This document shows positions 33,950-42,850 of a DNA stretch of 64,000 bases, one piece after another. The notes under the pieces are model-generated. The model worked only from the letters and a program-made list of their open reading frames with translations, was not told the origin of the DNA and searched no databases. Within the stretch, counting starts at the first letter, position 1; each line of letters opens with the position of its first letter. Origin of the DNA: Microbacterium ureisolvens (GTDB lineage: Bacteria > Actinomycetota > Actinomycetes > Actinomycetales > Microbacteriaceae); the NCBI RefSeq assembly GCF_019511645.1, contig NZ_JAEUAX010000006.1:186001-250000 (forward strand). Reading direction: 5' to 3'. Made by a program: the position numbers and the translations under genes.

Positions 33950-34597
33950 ATGAACGACCTCGCAGCCCCCACAGGCGCACGACGTCCCGGAGGTCGAACC
34001 GCGCGCGTGCGCGCCGACGTCCACGCAGCTCTCGACGAGCTGCTGCAGGAAGACAGCGCTGCTGATATCACCATCGCCAAGGTCGCAACCCGCTCCGGCG
34101 TGCACATCGGCACGCTCTACCGCCGCTGGGGCACGCTCGACGGGATTCTCCTCGATGTCTTGTCCGAGCGCCTCGCAGACCGCTCGCCGATGCCCGATAC
34201 CGGGACGCTCCGTGGCGATCTTCAGCGCTACGCGGAGCAGGTCTCCGCGGACTTGTCGGGCCCCGACGGTCTGTTGTTCCTGCGCGCGCTCATCACCGTC
34301 CGAATGAACGATGAAGAATCGCCCGCCCCGGCGATCGCGCAACGGTTCGAGGACCTGCAGTCCGTTCTCGACCGCGCCGCGCAGCGAGGGGAGCCGGTGC
34401 TCGACGCCCAGGCCGTGTTCGAGTTGCTCGTCGCTCCCCTGATCGCCGGACTTCTGTTCGGCGCCGAAGATCCCGACGTCTCTGCGTCGGTCTCCCGTCT
34501 GGTCGATCGCATCGAGACCCTGGCTGATTCAGAACGCGGAGCCGCATCATGGGCTCAGGACGGCGCTGTACCGCCCCGGCCGGTGGTTGAACGCTAG
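33950..34597 (+). CDS. TetR-family transcriptional regulator
   Basis: Protein of 215 residues. The N-terminal HTH reads DITIAKVATRSGVHIGTLYRRWGTLDGILLDVL (about residues 40-72), the usual TetR pattern with the YRRW recognition helix. The C-terminal domain (TetR_C_11-like) is helical. It lies downstream of the SnoaL gene and its terminator, so it has its own promoter. Probable target: the GCGAA-N4-TTCGC sites at 33297-33359. Its 3' end overlaps the convergent YitT gene by 51 nt. Confidence 0.85.
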   Translation: MNDLAAPTGARRPGGRTARVRADVHAALDELLQEDSAADITIAKVATRSGVHIGTLYRRWGTLDGILLDVLSERLADRSPMPDTGTLRGDLQRYAEQVSADLSGPDGLLFLRALITVRMNDEESPAPAIAQRFEDLQSVLDRAAQRGEPVLDAQAVFELLVAPLIAGLLFGAEDPDVSASVSRLVDRIETLADSERGAASWAQDGAVPPRPVVER

Positions 34598-35167
34598 CAC
34601 CGCGTTCAACACGACGGCCCCTGCCGCCGAAGCGAGCACGGTCAGTGGAGAGCTGACGAACAGGGATGCGAGGATCACCAGGGTGTCGATCGTCAGGAGC
34701 ACCCAGCCGGCGCGAATGCCGAGACGGTCCTGGGCGAGGAGGGCGACGACGTTGAACCCGCCCAAGCTCGCGCCGTGCCGGAACAGGATGAGAATCCCCA
34801 CGCCTGCGAGAAGGTTTCCGATCAGCAACGCAGCGAACAGGTTGGGCTTGAGCGGCCCGAGGAGCAGTGGTCCGAGCGAGGGCAACGACGCCACACCCAC
34901 GATGCACACCGCCGACAGGACGGTGAAGCGAGGCCCGCGTGTGATCCACGCCAGGACGAAGAACGGCAGGTTGATGACGGCGAACGCGATCCCGAACGGC
35001 ACGACGCCCGTGTAGCTGATCAGGAGGGCGACCCCCGCGGTTCCTCCGGTGACGAGCCCTCCCTGCGCCAGGATGTACACCCCGGTCGATGGAAGGACGA
35101 CTCCGGCGATGAGCGCGAGGATGTCTTCATAGAGCGGATGCCGCGCCTCTGCGCCTCTGACTCTCAT
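34547..35167 (-). CDS. YitT-family membrane protein
   Basis: Protein of 206 residues with five to six transmembrane segments and the family pattern GVYILAQGGLVTGGTAGVALL at residues about 29-49, then INLPFFVLAW and GASLGGFNVVALL. YitT proteins are widespread and poorly characterised. The ATG at 35167 overlaps the aminotransferase stop (ATGA). It is the last gene of the operon that begins with the amino-acid dehydrogenase, so it may move a substrate or product of that pathway. Confidence 0.8.
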   Translation of the reverse strand: MRVRGAEARHPLYEDILALIAGVVLPSTGVYILAQGGLVTGGTAGVALLISYTGVVPFGIAFAVINLPFFVLAWITRGPRFTVLSAVCIVGVASLPSLGPLLLGPLKPNLFAALLIGNLLAGVGILILFRHGASLGGFNVVALLAQDRLGIRAGWVLLTIDTLVILASLFVSSPLTVLASAAGAVVLNAVLAFNHRPGRYSAVLSP

Positions 35168-36234
35168 CGCCGATCCCACCCCGCCAGTGCCGACACGAAG
35201 CGCGCGTTGGCGACGTCGTCGCCGATCGTGACACGGACGCCCTCCGACGGGAACACACGCGCGATGACGCCCTCCCCCCGCAAGGCGGCGCCGAGCGCGC
35301 CGGCCCTCTCCGCGGCATCCAACCAGATGAAGTTCGCCCAAGAGCGAGGCAAGGCCCATCCAAGGTCGTCCACTCGCGACGACACGGCATCGCGCCTCTC
35401 GATCACGAATCGCACCCGCTCCGCCAGTTCTGTCTCGGCCCCAAGTGATGTCAGCGCCGCGGACTGCGCCACGGCGCTGACACCGAACGGCAGGAAAACT
35501 CGTCGCAGAGCATCGGCGACGGTCGGTGAAGTCACGGCGTAGCCGATGCGAAGCCCGGCAAGGCCGTACGCCTTGCTGAACGTGCGCAGCACGCAGACAT
35601 TCCGGTGAACGCGCACGAGCGCCGCAGAATCGACCCGCAGCGACGGCGGAACGAATTCCGCGTACGCCTCATCGATCACCACCATCACCCGAGAAGGAAC
35701 CGCCGCCACGAAAGCCGCGACCGCCGCCGCGACCGAGATCGCTCCCGTCGGGTTGTTGGGCAGGCAGAGGACGACGATCTTCGTACTCTCGTCGATGGCT
35801 GCCGCGAGCGCGGGAAGGTCCATCTCCCCGGCTGCAGTGAGAGGGATGCCGACACCCGTAGCGCCGCCGGCGCCCACCAGGATCGGGTACGCCTCGAACG
35901 ATCTCCACGGGTAGACCACTGTGTCGCCGGGGCCGGCATAGGCCGCAACGATCTGCTGCAGGATGCCGACGCTGCCGGTTCCCACCACGACCTGATCCGG
36001 GTCAACCCCCCAGCGATCGCCGAGCTCTCCACGCAGCCGACTGGCGTGCATGTCGGGGTAGCGGTGGATGTTGGCTGCTTCCTCCGCGATCGCTGCCGCC
36101 ACGCTCGGCAGCGGGCCGAAGGGCGATTCGTTGGATGCCAAGTACGCGGCGCCCGATGGAACCGCGGCCCGGGCGGTGGAGTACCGCGGCAAACGCAGCA
36201 CCCGTGGAAGTGGCTGCGGGATAGTGGTGGTCAT
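35164..36234 (-). CDS. HisC-like PLP-dependent aminotransferase
   Basis: Protein of 356 residues, class I/II fold. It shows the histidinol-phosphate or aromatic aminotransferase pattern: LASNESPFGPLP at 32-43, CLPNNPTG at 157-164, VIDEAYAEF with PLP-pyridine-binding D188, and TFSKAYGLAGLRIGY with the Schiff-base lysine K221. A complete his operon is not nearby; the neighbours are an amino-acid dehydrogenase and permease, so a catabolic role is more likely than histidine synthesis. ATG 36234 overlaps the dehydrogenase stop. Confidence 0.88.
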   Translation of the reverse strand: MTTTIPQPLPRVLRLPRYSTARAAVPSGAAYLASNESPFGPLPSVAAAIAEEAANIHRYPDMHASRLRGELGDRWGVDPDQVVVGTGSVGILQQIVAAYAGPGDTVVYPWRSFEAYPILVGAGGATGVGIPLTAAGEMDLPALAAAIDESTKIVVLCLPNNPTGAISVAAAVAAFVAAVPSRVMVVIDEAYAEFVPPSLRVDSAALVRVHRNVCVLRTFSKAYGLAGLRIGYAVTSPTVADALRRVFLPFGVSAVAQSAALTSLGAETELAERVRFVIERRDAVSSRVDDLGWALPRSWANFIWLDAAERAGALGAALRGEGVIARVFPSEGVRVTIGDDVANARFVSALAGWDRR

Positions 36235-37271
36235 GCGGGCACGGCGCTTCGCCCGGCTGCGATGAAGCGGGCGGCGGCATCGGTGGGAATCCGCTCCCGA
36301 TCGGCGAGATCGTAGGCAGCCTTGATGATCTTTCCCAGCCCGGCGGCACGAGCGTCCACCTCCTCCGCGCCCCACCCCAGCACCTCCCGTCCGACGAGAT
36401 GAAGCGCGCCACCGGCGTTGGCCACGAAGTCCGGCGCGAACACCACGCCTCGATCGGCGAGCACCTGCGAAGCCGTCGCGTCGGCGAGGGGGTTGTTGGC
36501 GGCTCCGACCACCGCATGTGCGGGCAGCGTCGCCGCGACGGAGGAGTCGATGATGCCGCCCAGAGCGCAGGGGGCGAACACATCACACGGCGTGGTGAGG
36601 ACGTCGGAGGTCGACACGACCGCGTAGCCGCGACGTTCCGCCTCGGCGAGGCGAGCGGGGCTCGGATCGGCGACGATGACTCGAGCGCCATCATCCGCGA
36701 CGCGCGACGCGAGGTCGGCACCGACGGCGCCGACTCCCTGGATGAGCACGGTCCGGCCGTCGAGCGTCCCCCATCCGAGGTGGGCCGCGGTCGCGCGCAT
36801 CGCCGAATGCACGCCGAGCGCGGTCGTCGGCGCGCTCGAGCCGACCCCGCCAGCCGCTTCCGAGCGGCCGAATACGTAGCGGGTCTTCCCAGCGAGAACA
36901 TCCATGTCAGCCGAGGTGGTGTTCACGTCGGGGCCGGTCCAATAGTTGCCGCCGAGCATCTCGATGTTCTCGGCATGGATGGCAAGGATCCGCTCCCACT
37001 CACGAGACGTGAGCTGCTCGCGCGGAACGGGGAGCGAGATCACGGACTTGCCGCCGCCCATCGGCAGGCCGCACACCGCCATCTTGAGCGTCATCGCCCC
37101 CGCGAGTCGCTGCGCATCCTCGATGGCGGACGCGCGGTCTGCATAATGCGTCGCGCGCGTTCCACCCGCTGCAGGGCCGTTGAGGATGGAATCGAGGCAG
37201 ATGACGAACTGCACTCCGGTCTCGGGGTCGAATCGACCCACCGTCGACGCTCCGGGCCACTCATCGATCAT
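36231..37271 (-). CDS. Glu/Leu/Phe/Val dehydrogenase
   Basis: Protein of 346 residues. NAD-dependent oxidative deamination of a branched-chain or aromatic amino acid. The catalytic region is LKMAVCGLPMGGGKSVI with K75 as the substrate-binding lysine. A second glycine-rich region VLIQGVGAVGADLASRVA binds NAD, and ANNPLAD follows. Length fits Val/Phe/Leu dehydrogenases (about 350). ATG 37271 has GGAGGAATC upstream. Its promoter carries the ATTGCATGCAAT operator, so it belongs to the GntR regulon. Which amino acid is used cannot be told. Confidence 0.88.
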   Translation of the reverse strand: MIDEWPGASTVGRFDPETGVQFVICLDSILNGPAAGGTRATHYADRASAIEDAQRLAGAMTLKMAVCGLPMGGGKSVISLPVPREQLTSREWERILAIHAENIEMLGGNYWTGPDVNTTSADMDVLAGKTRYVFGRSEAAGGVGSSAPTTALGVHSAMRATAAHLGWGTLDGRTVLIQGVGAVGADLASRVADDGARVIVADPSPARLAEAERRGYAVVSTSDVLTTPCDVFAPCALGGIIDSSVAATLPAHAVVGAANNPLADATASQVLADRGVVFAPDFVANAGGALHLVGREVLGWGAEEVDARAAGLGKIIKAAYDLADRERIPTDAAARFIAAGRSAVPA

Positions 37272-37306
37272 GATTCCTCCGAATCAGGTTTCATACGAAA
37301 TCAAAG

Positions 37307-37320
37307 TATTGCATGCAATA
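37307..37320. promoter_or_regulatory. GntR operator at the dehydrogenase promoter
   Basis: TATTGCATGCAATA is a perfect 14-bp palindrome. On the minus strand, TTGCAT inside it, a 17-bp spacer and TATGAA make a promoter, so the operator covers the -35 element. Confidence 0.75.
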
Positions 37321-37349
37321 ACAGTGCGACTGCGTCTCCGGTAGACCGA

Positions 37350-37380
37350 GGGCGGCGCGGGGCACAGTCTGGCGCCGCCC
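37350..37380 (-). terminator. Hairpin after the permease gene
   Basis: GGGCGGCGC (37350-37358) pairs with GCGCCGCCC (37372-37380), 9 bp with a 13-nt loop, directly downstream of the permease stop. It separates the permease-cupin unit from the dehydrogenase unit. Confidence 0.65.
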
Positions 37381-37388
37381 CCGGCCGG

Positions 37389-38831
37389 TCATTCTTCCTC
37401 GAGGGCGCTCTCGATGTAGCCCTCGATGCCGGGGCTGGCCGGCAGCTGCCGCTGGCGGATCGCGCCATACACGCCCGCCACCGCGGGAATGAGCGGCATC
37501 AGCCAGAACACGGGCGAGTCACTGCCGGTGACCGCGGAATAGTTGACGACGATCAGCACGCCGATCGCCGTGAGGATGACAGCGGACACCAGCGGCGCGA
37601 TCCGCGCGGTGAGCCATCCGCCGGCGATCTTGCCGCGAGCGCGTGCGACTACGACGCTGATGGAGGCGCCCACCATCATGGCAATGAGCGAGAGCGCGGT
37701 GATCCCCGAGATCGCCGGGAAGAGCGTGGAGAACACGTCGACCTGCATCAGCACGAATGGCAGCAGGAGGAGGAACGAGAATCCGACCTGAACAAGCGAC
37801 GACACGTAAGGCGCGGCGTGCTGACCCCTTGTGCGCGTGAGCGCCTTCGGAAGGAGATGGGCGCGAGCCAGGGCGAATTGGTAGCGCGCCGCCATGTTGT
37901 GGAAGGCGATCGCAGCGCCGAAGAAGCTGATCATGATCAGAAGCAGGATGACTCCCCCCGACCAGTCGCCGATGTACTCACTCGCTGTCGCCACGACGAT
38001 GGCACCGGGATCCGCCGCCGTCACGCCCACGACGTCGTCGTACGCCGCGACCAGGGTCCAGGTGGAGATGACGAAGACCACGGCCAGAAGTGCGAGTGCC
38101 ACGTAGGTGGCGCGCGCCACGCTGCGGTGACCGCCGCGGGCTTCCTCGGAGTAGATCGTCGAGGTCTCGAAGCCGCCGAAGCTGAGCAGGATGAACACCA
38201 GGCTGAGCGCGAGGTTCCCGCTGAACACCGCCTCGGGCGCGAACGGCTGCAGCGTCCAACCACCGGGGTTCTGCACAGCGACGCAGACAGCCAGGATCCC
38301 CACGAAGACGAACTGCAGGAGGGACGAGCCGATCGTGATCTTCTCGGCGGGACCGAGCCCTCGCATACCGAGCGCGGCCAGCGCGGCGAGCGCGACTAGC
38401 GTGAAGACGTACCAGGGAATCTCGATCCCGGTGTACATTGCGAGCGCCATCGAGGCATAGAAGCCCGTGGCCGCGGACATGCCGGCAGCTGCGGCGTTAT
38501 AGGCGATCGTGGCTACGAAGGCGACGGCTGTTCCAGCCGGCTTTCCCAGGCCGAAGCTGACGAAGGCGGCCTGACCGCCGGCGCTCTTCACATATCGCGC
38601 CAGCAACAGATAGCCGACCGCGAAGACTGCCAGCAGCACGCCGACCACGACGAACAGTCCCACAGTGCCGATCCCCACGCCGTAGGCGATGCTGACGGCG
38701 ATGTTCGTGGCCAGCGCCGTCAGCGGCGCGGTGGCGGCAACGATCATGAAGATCATGCCGACGACGCCGATACTGTTGGGACGCAGCGCGACTGAGCTCG
38801 CCGGTGCGGCCAGTGTAGGTTCGGCGGTCAT
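37389..38831 (-). CDS. APC-family amino acid permease
   Basis: Protein of 480 residues with about 12 hydrophobic segments. The conserved N-terminal APC stretch GMIFMIVAATAPLTALATNIA (residues 25-45) and later GFYASMALAMY, LSFGGFETSTIYSEEARGGH and the SLVQVGFSFLL segment identify the family. It imports an amino acid or amine, probably the substrate of the dehydrogenase and aminotransferase. It starts at ATG 38831, overlapping the cupin stop by 4 nt (ATGA). Confidence 0.87.
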   Translation of the reverse strand: MTAEPTLAAPASSVALRPNSIGVVGMIFMIVAATAPLTALATNIAVSIAYGVGIGTVGLFVVVGVLLAVFAVGYLLLARYVKSAGGQAAFVSFGLGKPAGTAVAFVATIAYNAAAAGMSAATGFYASMALAMYTGIEIPWYVFTLVALAALAALGMRGLGPAEKITIGSSLLQFVFVGILAVCVAVQNPGGWTLQPFAPEAVFSGNLALSLVFILLSFGGFETSTIYSEEARGGHRSVARATYVALALLAVVFVISTWTLVAAYDDVVGVTAADPGAIVVATASEYIGDWSGGVILLLIMISFFGAAIAFHNMAARYQFALARAHLLPKALTRTRGQHAAPYVSSLVQVGFSFLLLLPFVLMQVDVFSTLFPAISGITALSLIAMMVGASISVVVARARGKIAGGWLTARIAPLVSAVILTAIGVLIVVNYSAVTGSDSPVFWLMPLIPAVAGVYGAIRQRQLPASPGIEGYIESALEEE

Positions 38832-39238
38832 TTCGACTGCTCCGCAGGCAGGCCGAGGATCCGGCCGCGGTCATTCCACACCCACGGCTGCTCGCTCTCG
38901 TGCGGTGACGGATCCAGCAGTTCCACGATGTAGTGAGTCACAGCCTGGGGGCCGACATTGCGGATCCGGTGCGGTGTCATTGGGCCGCCGGAGCCGACAG
39001 TCTTGAAGAGCACGAACCCTGGCTCTGCCTGCTGCGTGAGCCCCCAGTCAGGGTCACCGAGTTGCTGCGCTTGCGCGTGACCGGGGTCGGGCCAGATCAC
39101 GACGTGGTCGTGGAAGTGCTGGTGGTAGTCGAACATGCCCCCCTGGCCTTCGAGCGTCATCGCCCAGACACGGACGCGGTCGTTCTCGAAGATGAGGGTG
39201 TCGCCCGGCGTCGACGGTATGGCGGTGTCATCACTCAT
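38828..39238 (-). CDS. Cupin-fold protein
   Basis: Protein of 136 residues from ATG 39238, preceded by AGGAGAGGC. The cupin motif 1 histidines lie in YHQHFHDHVVIWPD (about residues 37-50), giving candidate metal ligands. The second motif is weaker (PHRIRNVGPQAVTHYIVELL). It is co-transcribed with the permease. It may be an enzyme or ligand-binding protein; the small size fits either. Confidence 0.7.
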   Translation of the reverse strand: MSDDTAIPSTPGDTLIFENDRVRVWAMTLEGQGGMFDYHQHFHDHVVIWPDPGHAQAQQLGDPDWGLTQQAEPGFVLFKTVGSGGPMTPHRIRNVGPQAVTHYIVELLDPSPHESEQPWVWNDRGRILGLPAEQSK

Positions 39239-39273
39239 GACGAAGCCTCTCCTATTGCGTGGCAATCCCATTG

Positions 39274-39285
39274 ATTGCATGCAAT
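39274..39285. promoter_or_regulatory. GntR operator at the cupin-permease promoter
   Basis: Perfect ATTGCATGCAAT, 36 bp upstream of the cupin ATG. A second related palindrome with a wider centre (ATTGC-GTG-GCAAT, 39254-39266) lies between it and the start. Confidence 0.75.
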
Positions 39286-39351
39286 TAGTGTGCCGGACCC
39301 GCGTAGCGCCGGGATGTCCCGAATGTTGCGGCTATGTAAAAGCCGGAGCGC

Positions 39352-40071
39352 TCAGCTCAACTGATCGATCCGCGCCAGCATGATGTCGCGTGCCGTCTCT
39401 ACATGGGAGGCGGCAAGGCGGCGCGCTCGATCGCCGTCACCTGCATCGATGGCAGCCGCGATGTCCGCGTGCTGTTTCGCATTCTGGGCCAGCAGCCGCG
39501 GGTCGCCATGCATCGCCATCCAGCTCGTGTTGCGCGGAAGCCGGTTGTGCAGCAGTTCTGACGATGCCTTCAACTGCCGGTTGCCGGCGGCATCGAAGAT
39601 CGTGCTGTGGAACAGAGAGTTCGCGGTATGCCATTTCGTGCGCAGCAGGTCCTCGTCGACACTGCCTCGTTCGACCGTGTCAACCACCTCGCGGAAACCC
39701 GCCACGGCCGTCGCCAGCTGAGCGAGCTGCGCCGTGCTGATGCGCTGCGCCGCCAGTTGCGCTGCATACCCCTCCAGCAGCGCGCGCACCTCGATGACCT
39801 CGATGACGTCGCGGCTTGTCGGTAGCCTCACCCGGAATCCGCGATTCGCCAATCGCTCGACAAGCCCCAGAGTCTCGAGCCGGCTGAGCGCGAGTGCGAC
39901 GGGAGTTCGGCTGACGTTGTACTCGTCCGCGAGCTTCGCCTGCCGGAACCACGTGCCGAGCTCGAATTCGCCTGCGCTGATCCGCTCCCCCAGCGACTCG
40001 GCGATGGCCTCGACCGTATAGGCGCGTTCTGCCTCGAGTGAATTCACCGCTCGCGATCCGACTGGACTCAT
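39352..40071 (-). CDS. GntR-family regulator, FCD type (FadR-like)
   Basis: Protein of 239 residues. The winged-helix domain (about residues 15-85) reads AIAESLGERISAGEFELG, then LADEYNVSRTPVALALSRLETLGLVE and the wing NRGFRV. The C-terminal FCD effector domain contains DVIEVIEVRALLEGYAAQLA, WHTANSLFHSTIF and the late HADIAAAIDAGD with helix AARRLAASHVE. Autoregulation is likely because a copy of the operator lies on its own promoter. The effector is probably a metabolite of the surrounding pathway. The local regulon is the set of ATTGCATGCAAT sites. Confidence 0.9.
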   Translation of the reverse strand: MSPVGSRAVNSLEAERAYTVEAIAESLGERISAGEFELGTWFRQAKLADEYNVSRTPVALALSRLETLGLVERLANRGFRVRLPTSRDVIEVIEVRALLEGYAAQLAAQRISTAQLAQLATAVAGFREVVDTVERGSVDEDLLRTKWHTANSLFHSTIFDAAGNRQLKASSELLHNRLPRNTSWMAMHGDPRLLAQNAKQHADIAAAIDAGDGDRARRLAASHVETARDIMLARIDQLS

Positions 40072-40101
40072 CCGTCGCCTCCTCAGAACATTTGCCGACG
40101 G

Positions 40102-40113
40102 ATTGCATACTAT
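40102..40113. promoter_or_regulatory. GntR operator at its own promoter
   Basis: ATTGCATACTAT matches the consensus in 10 of 12 positions. On the minus strand TAGTAT in it can serve as the -10 of the regulator gene, whose AGGAGG ribosome site follows. Confidence 0.6.
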
Positions 40114-40129
40114 CCGGCAGGGCCGGCAT

Positions 40130-41926
40130 TCATCGTCCCGCCGCGTACCCGAGCGCGCCGCGGGGGTTTGCCGCGGCGGTGAGCGCTCCCGTGCGTGGAT
40201 CCCGGCCGACGGCAGAGAGGCGCCCGAGTGTCCACCCGCCGACGACGGTGACCTCGTGCCCCCGGGCGCGGAGATCGGCGATCACCGCCACTCCCAGCCG
40301 GTCCTCGGCGATGACACCCTTGGGCTCCCAGACCCGCGGCCAGAAAGAGCTCGGGGCATGCGTGGTGTGAAGGTTCGGGGCGTCGATCGCCTCTTGCGGC
40401 GAGTACTGCCCGATCACCCTGCGGAGGATGTAGGGCAGCTGCCACTGGTCCTGCTGGTCACCGCCCGGCGTGCCCAATGCCTCGCAGACCCGGCCCTCTA
40501 TCGCGATCATGGTGGGAGACAGCGTGGTGCGGGGCCGGTGACCCGGGTTCAGCGCGGCGGGGGCGGAGGGGTCCAGCCAGGTCATCTGCAGGCGGGTTCC
40601 CATAGCGAAGCCGAGGTCGGGAATCGCGGGAGACGACTGCAGCCAGCCGCCAGATGGCGTGATGCTGACGAAGTTGCCCTCGTCGTCGACGACGTCCAGA
40701 TGGCAGGTGTCGCCGCGAGTGTCACCGGTCGCCTTCACTGTTGGCTCCCCGACGCCGGCGTAGCCCTCGGAGGAGTGTGCGTGAAGCGGGGGGATGAAAG
40801 GCTCGAGACCATCGATGTGGCCCGGCCGCCACGATCCGTCAGCCGCCGCCGCGATCAGAGCGGCGCGCTCCCGGGCATAACCGTCGCTCAGAAGAACATC
40901 GGTCAGTAGGGCACGGGCATGCTCGCCGTAGTAGGCCTCCCTGTCGGCGAAGGCGAGCTTCAGCGCTTCGATCATCAGGTGGGCGCCGCGCGCCGTGGAA
41001 GGATCCAGATCCGCGTCGGGGAACTCGGCCAAGATCGCGAGTGCCTGCAGCAGCACCGGGCCTGACCCCCAGGCCGCGGGTTTGAAGACATCCACTCCGC
41101 GGAACCGGTAGGAGACCGCGTCTTCCCACGTCGCGTCGAAGGCGCGAAGATCATCGCGAGTGAGGACTCCTGCATGGTCACCGCCGTCGGAATGCCGGTG
41201 CGGGCGGCCCAGGAACTCGACGGTCGCTTCGGCGACGAAGCCGTCCCGCCACTCGCCGAGCACGGCGTCGATCCGTGCCTCCCGCGTAGCGCCCCGCTGC
41301 GAGGCCGCCACCAGGCGCTCGAGCGCGCTACCCCAGACAGGATTCCGGAACGGCTCTCCCACTGAGGGCGCCCGGCCCGCCGGCATCCAGATCGCCGCGG
41401 AGGTAGGCCAATGCTCGCGGAACAGACCTCCGACGGTTCGGACGACGCCCGCCCATCGCTCCGAGACCGGCACCCCTCGGTAGGCGTAGTCGATCGCATA
41501 CGCCACGACGTCGGAGAACTCCCACGTGCCCAGATCGCGCAGCAGTTTCAAGAGCGCGGGGACCGCCCCCGGGACTGCGGCAGCCAATCCGCCTGCCCCA
41601 GGCACGGCATCCAGACCCTGTTCGAGGAAATGATCGATCGTCGCGCCGGCTGGCGCCGGCCCTTGACCAGAGAGCACGAGTGGTCGCTCGCCTCGCAACG
41701 AGACCAGCCCGACCAGGTCACCACCAGGTCCATTGAGGTGGGGTTCCGCTATGTGCAGGACGAAGCATCCCGCCACCGCCGCGTCGAACGCGTTACCCCC
41801 GCGTTCGAGCACGCTCTGAGCGGCCCCCGTCGCCAGCCAATGCGTCGACGCACTCATGGCGAACCCGCCGACGAGGGTAGGGCGCGTGGTGAAGTTCGCC
41901 GGGCGTGACCAGATTGAATGCAACAT
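40130..41926 (-). CDS. Gamma-glutamyltransferase-family N-terminal-nucleophile hydrolase
   Basis: Protein of 598 residues. The N-terminal FTTRPTLVGGFAMSASTHWLATGAA and GGNAFDAAVAG...EPHLNGPGGD are the family hallmarks. The self-cleavage site is RGDTCHLDVVDDEGNFVS, where the Thr is the nucleophile of the mature enzyme; the small subunit begins there. No signal peptide is seen, so it is probably cytoplasmic. The start at ATG 41926 is supported by TACAAT exactly 6 nt upstream. It would cleave gamma-glutamyl amides or another acylated substrate; the family also contains acylases. Expression is under the divergent operator pair. Confidence 0.88.
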   Translation of the reverse strand: MLHSIWSRPANFTTRPTLVGGFAMSASTHWLATGAAQSVLERGGNAFDAAVAGCFVLHIAEPHLNGPGGDLVGLVSLRGERPLVLSGQGPAPAGATIDHFLEQGLDAVPGAGGLAAAVPGAVPALLKLLRDLGTWEFSDVVAYAIDYAYRGVPVSERWAGVVRTVGGLFREHWPTSAAIWMPAGRAPSVGEPFRNPVWGSALERLVAASQRGATREARIDAVLGEWRDGFVAEATVEFLGRPHRHSDGGDHAGVLTRDDLRAFDATWEDAVSYRFRGVDVFKPAAWGSGPVLLQALAILAEFPDADLDPSTARGAHLMIEALKLAFADREAYYGEHARALLTDVLLSDGYARERAALIAAAADGSWRPGHIDGLEPFIPPLHAHSSEGYAGVGEPTVKATGDTRGDTCHLDVVDDEGNFVSITPSGGWLQSSPAIPDLGFAMGTRLQMTWLDPSAPAALNPGHRPRTTLSPTMIAIEGRVCEALGTPGGDQQDQWQLPYILRRVIGQYSPQEAIDAPNLHTTHAPSSFWPRVWEPKGVIAEDRLGVAVIADLRARGHEVTVVGGWTLGRLSAVGRDPRTGALTAAANPRGALGYAAGR

Positions 41927-41945
41927 GAAGGTATTGTATGCATAC
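41913..41945. promoter_or_regulatory. Paired GntR operators in the divergent GGT/DHDPS promoter
   Basis: Site 1 ATTGAATGCAAC (41913-41924) is 10/12. Site 2 ATTGTATGCATA (41933-41944) includes the perfect palindrome GTATGCATAC. On the plus strand the promoter is TTGAAT (41914-41919), 17 bp, TATGCA (41937-41942), so the two operators cover -35 and -10. On the minus strand TACAAT (41938-41933) is the -10 of the GGT gene. Confidence 0.75.
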
Positions 41946-41964
41946 CGCCAGAAAGGATTTCCAC

Positions 41965-42846
41965 GTGGCACGAGTATGGGGAATGGTTGCGACGGTCTTC
42001 ACGCCGGATGGAGAACTCATCGATCACGACTCGCAGGGGCGGCTCGTGAAGCATCTGGTCGCTGCGGGCTGTACCGCGCTCGGCGTGTTCGGTCCGATCG
42101 CGGAAGCGGAGACGCTCTCCCGCGCGGAGAGGCAGGCGATCATCGCCACGGTACGTCGCGCCGCACCATCCGTTCCTCTGGTCATCGCGATCCCTCCGAC
42201 CCGGCTCGACGCCCCCGCCGCGCCGGAGTTCGATACGGAGTCGCTGCCTCCCGGGAGCGCCCTGCTGTTGCCCTGCGCACGCAGATCCGCCCGCGAGCTC
42301 ATCGCGGACGCCGAACGCTGGCGCGCCTCATGGGGCCTGGACATCGCCTTGGAGGATCGTCCCGGTCCCGACCGCCAGGTGCTGCCGGTGCCGGAACTCG
42401 TCGCGGCGGTGAGCAATGGACGGATAATCGCCGTGAAGGAGGAGGCGCCGGTCAGCGTCGAGCGGGTGCGGGCGCTCCGCGAAGAGACGGCCGCCGTCGT
42501 CCTGGCTGGCAACGGTGGTGCCGCGGCGCTGGACGAGCTGCTCGCGGGCGCCCAGGGTCTCGTCGCAGGAATCTCACGTCCTCACGAGATCGTCGCGCTC
42601 GCACACGCGTGGGAGCAGGGCGATGTCGACCGTGCAGCGCTGATCCACGCTCGCATCGCGGCCCTCATCGCGTTTGAGTCCCACTCCGCCCGCAGTGTCG
42701 GCATCCGGAAGGAGACCTGGGCGCGCCAGGGAGTGATCGCATCGGCAACGGTTCGGCGTCCGGGCGCGGACTGGATACCGCATCTCGAACCACACCTCGA
42801 GATGCACCACCGTCTTGGGGGGACCCTGCCCAGATCGACCAGGTGA
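41965..42846 (+). CDS. DHDPS/NAL-family lyase (dihydrodipicolinate synthase-like)
   Basis: Protein of 293 residues from GTG 41965, which has AAAGGA 7 nt upstream; the in-frame ATG 41938 lies inside the operator. The (beta/alpha)8 pattern reads MVATVFTPDGELID at the N-terminus, GVFGPIAEAETLS in the GxxGE position, and RIIAVKEEA with the Schiff-base lysine K158. GxxGE is altered to GPIAE, so the aldol chemistry may differ from true DHDPS. Such paralogues cleave keto acids in catabolic pathways. It converges with the hydrolase gene, 4 bp apart. Confidence 0.8.
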   Translation: MARVWGMVATVFTPDGELIDHDSQGRLVKHLVAAGCTALGVFGPIAEAETLSRAERQAIIATVRRAAPSVPLVIAIPPTRLDAPAAPEFDTESLPPGSALLLPCARRSARELIADAERWRASWGLDIALEDRPGPDRQVLPVPELVAAVSNGRIIAVKEEAPVSVERVRALREETAAVVLAGNGGAAALDELLAGAQGLVAGISRPHEIVALAHAWEQGDVDRAALIHARIAALIAFESHSARSVGIRKETWARQGVIASATVRRPGADWIPHLEPHLEMHHRLGGTLPRSTR

Positions 42847-42850
42847 CCCG

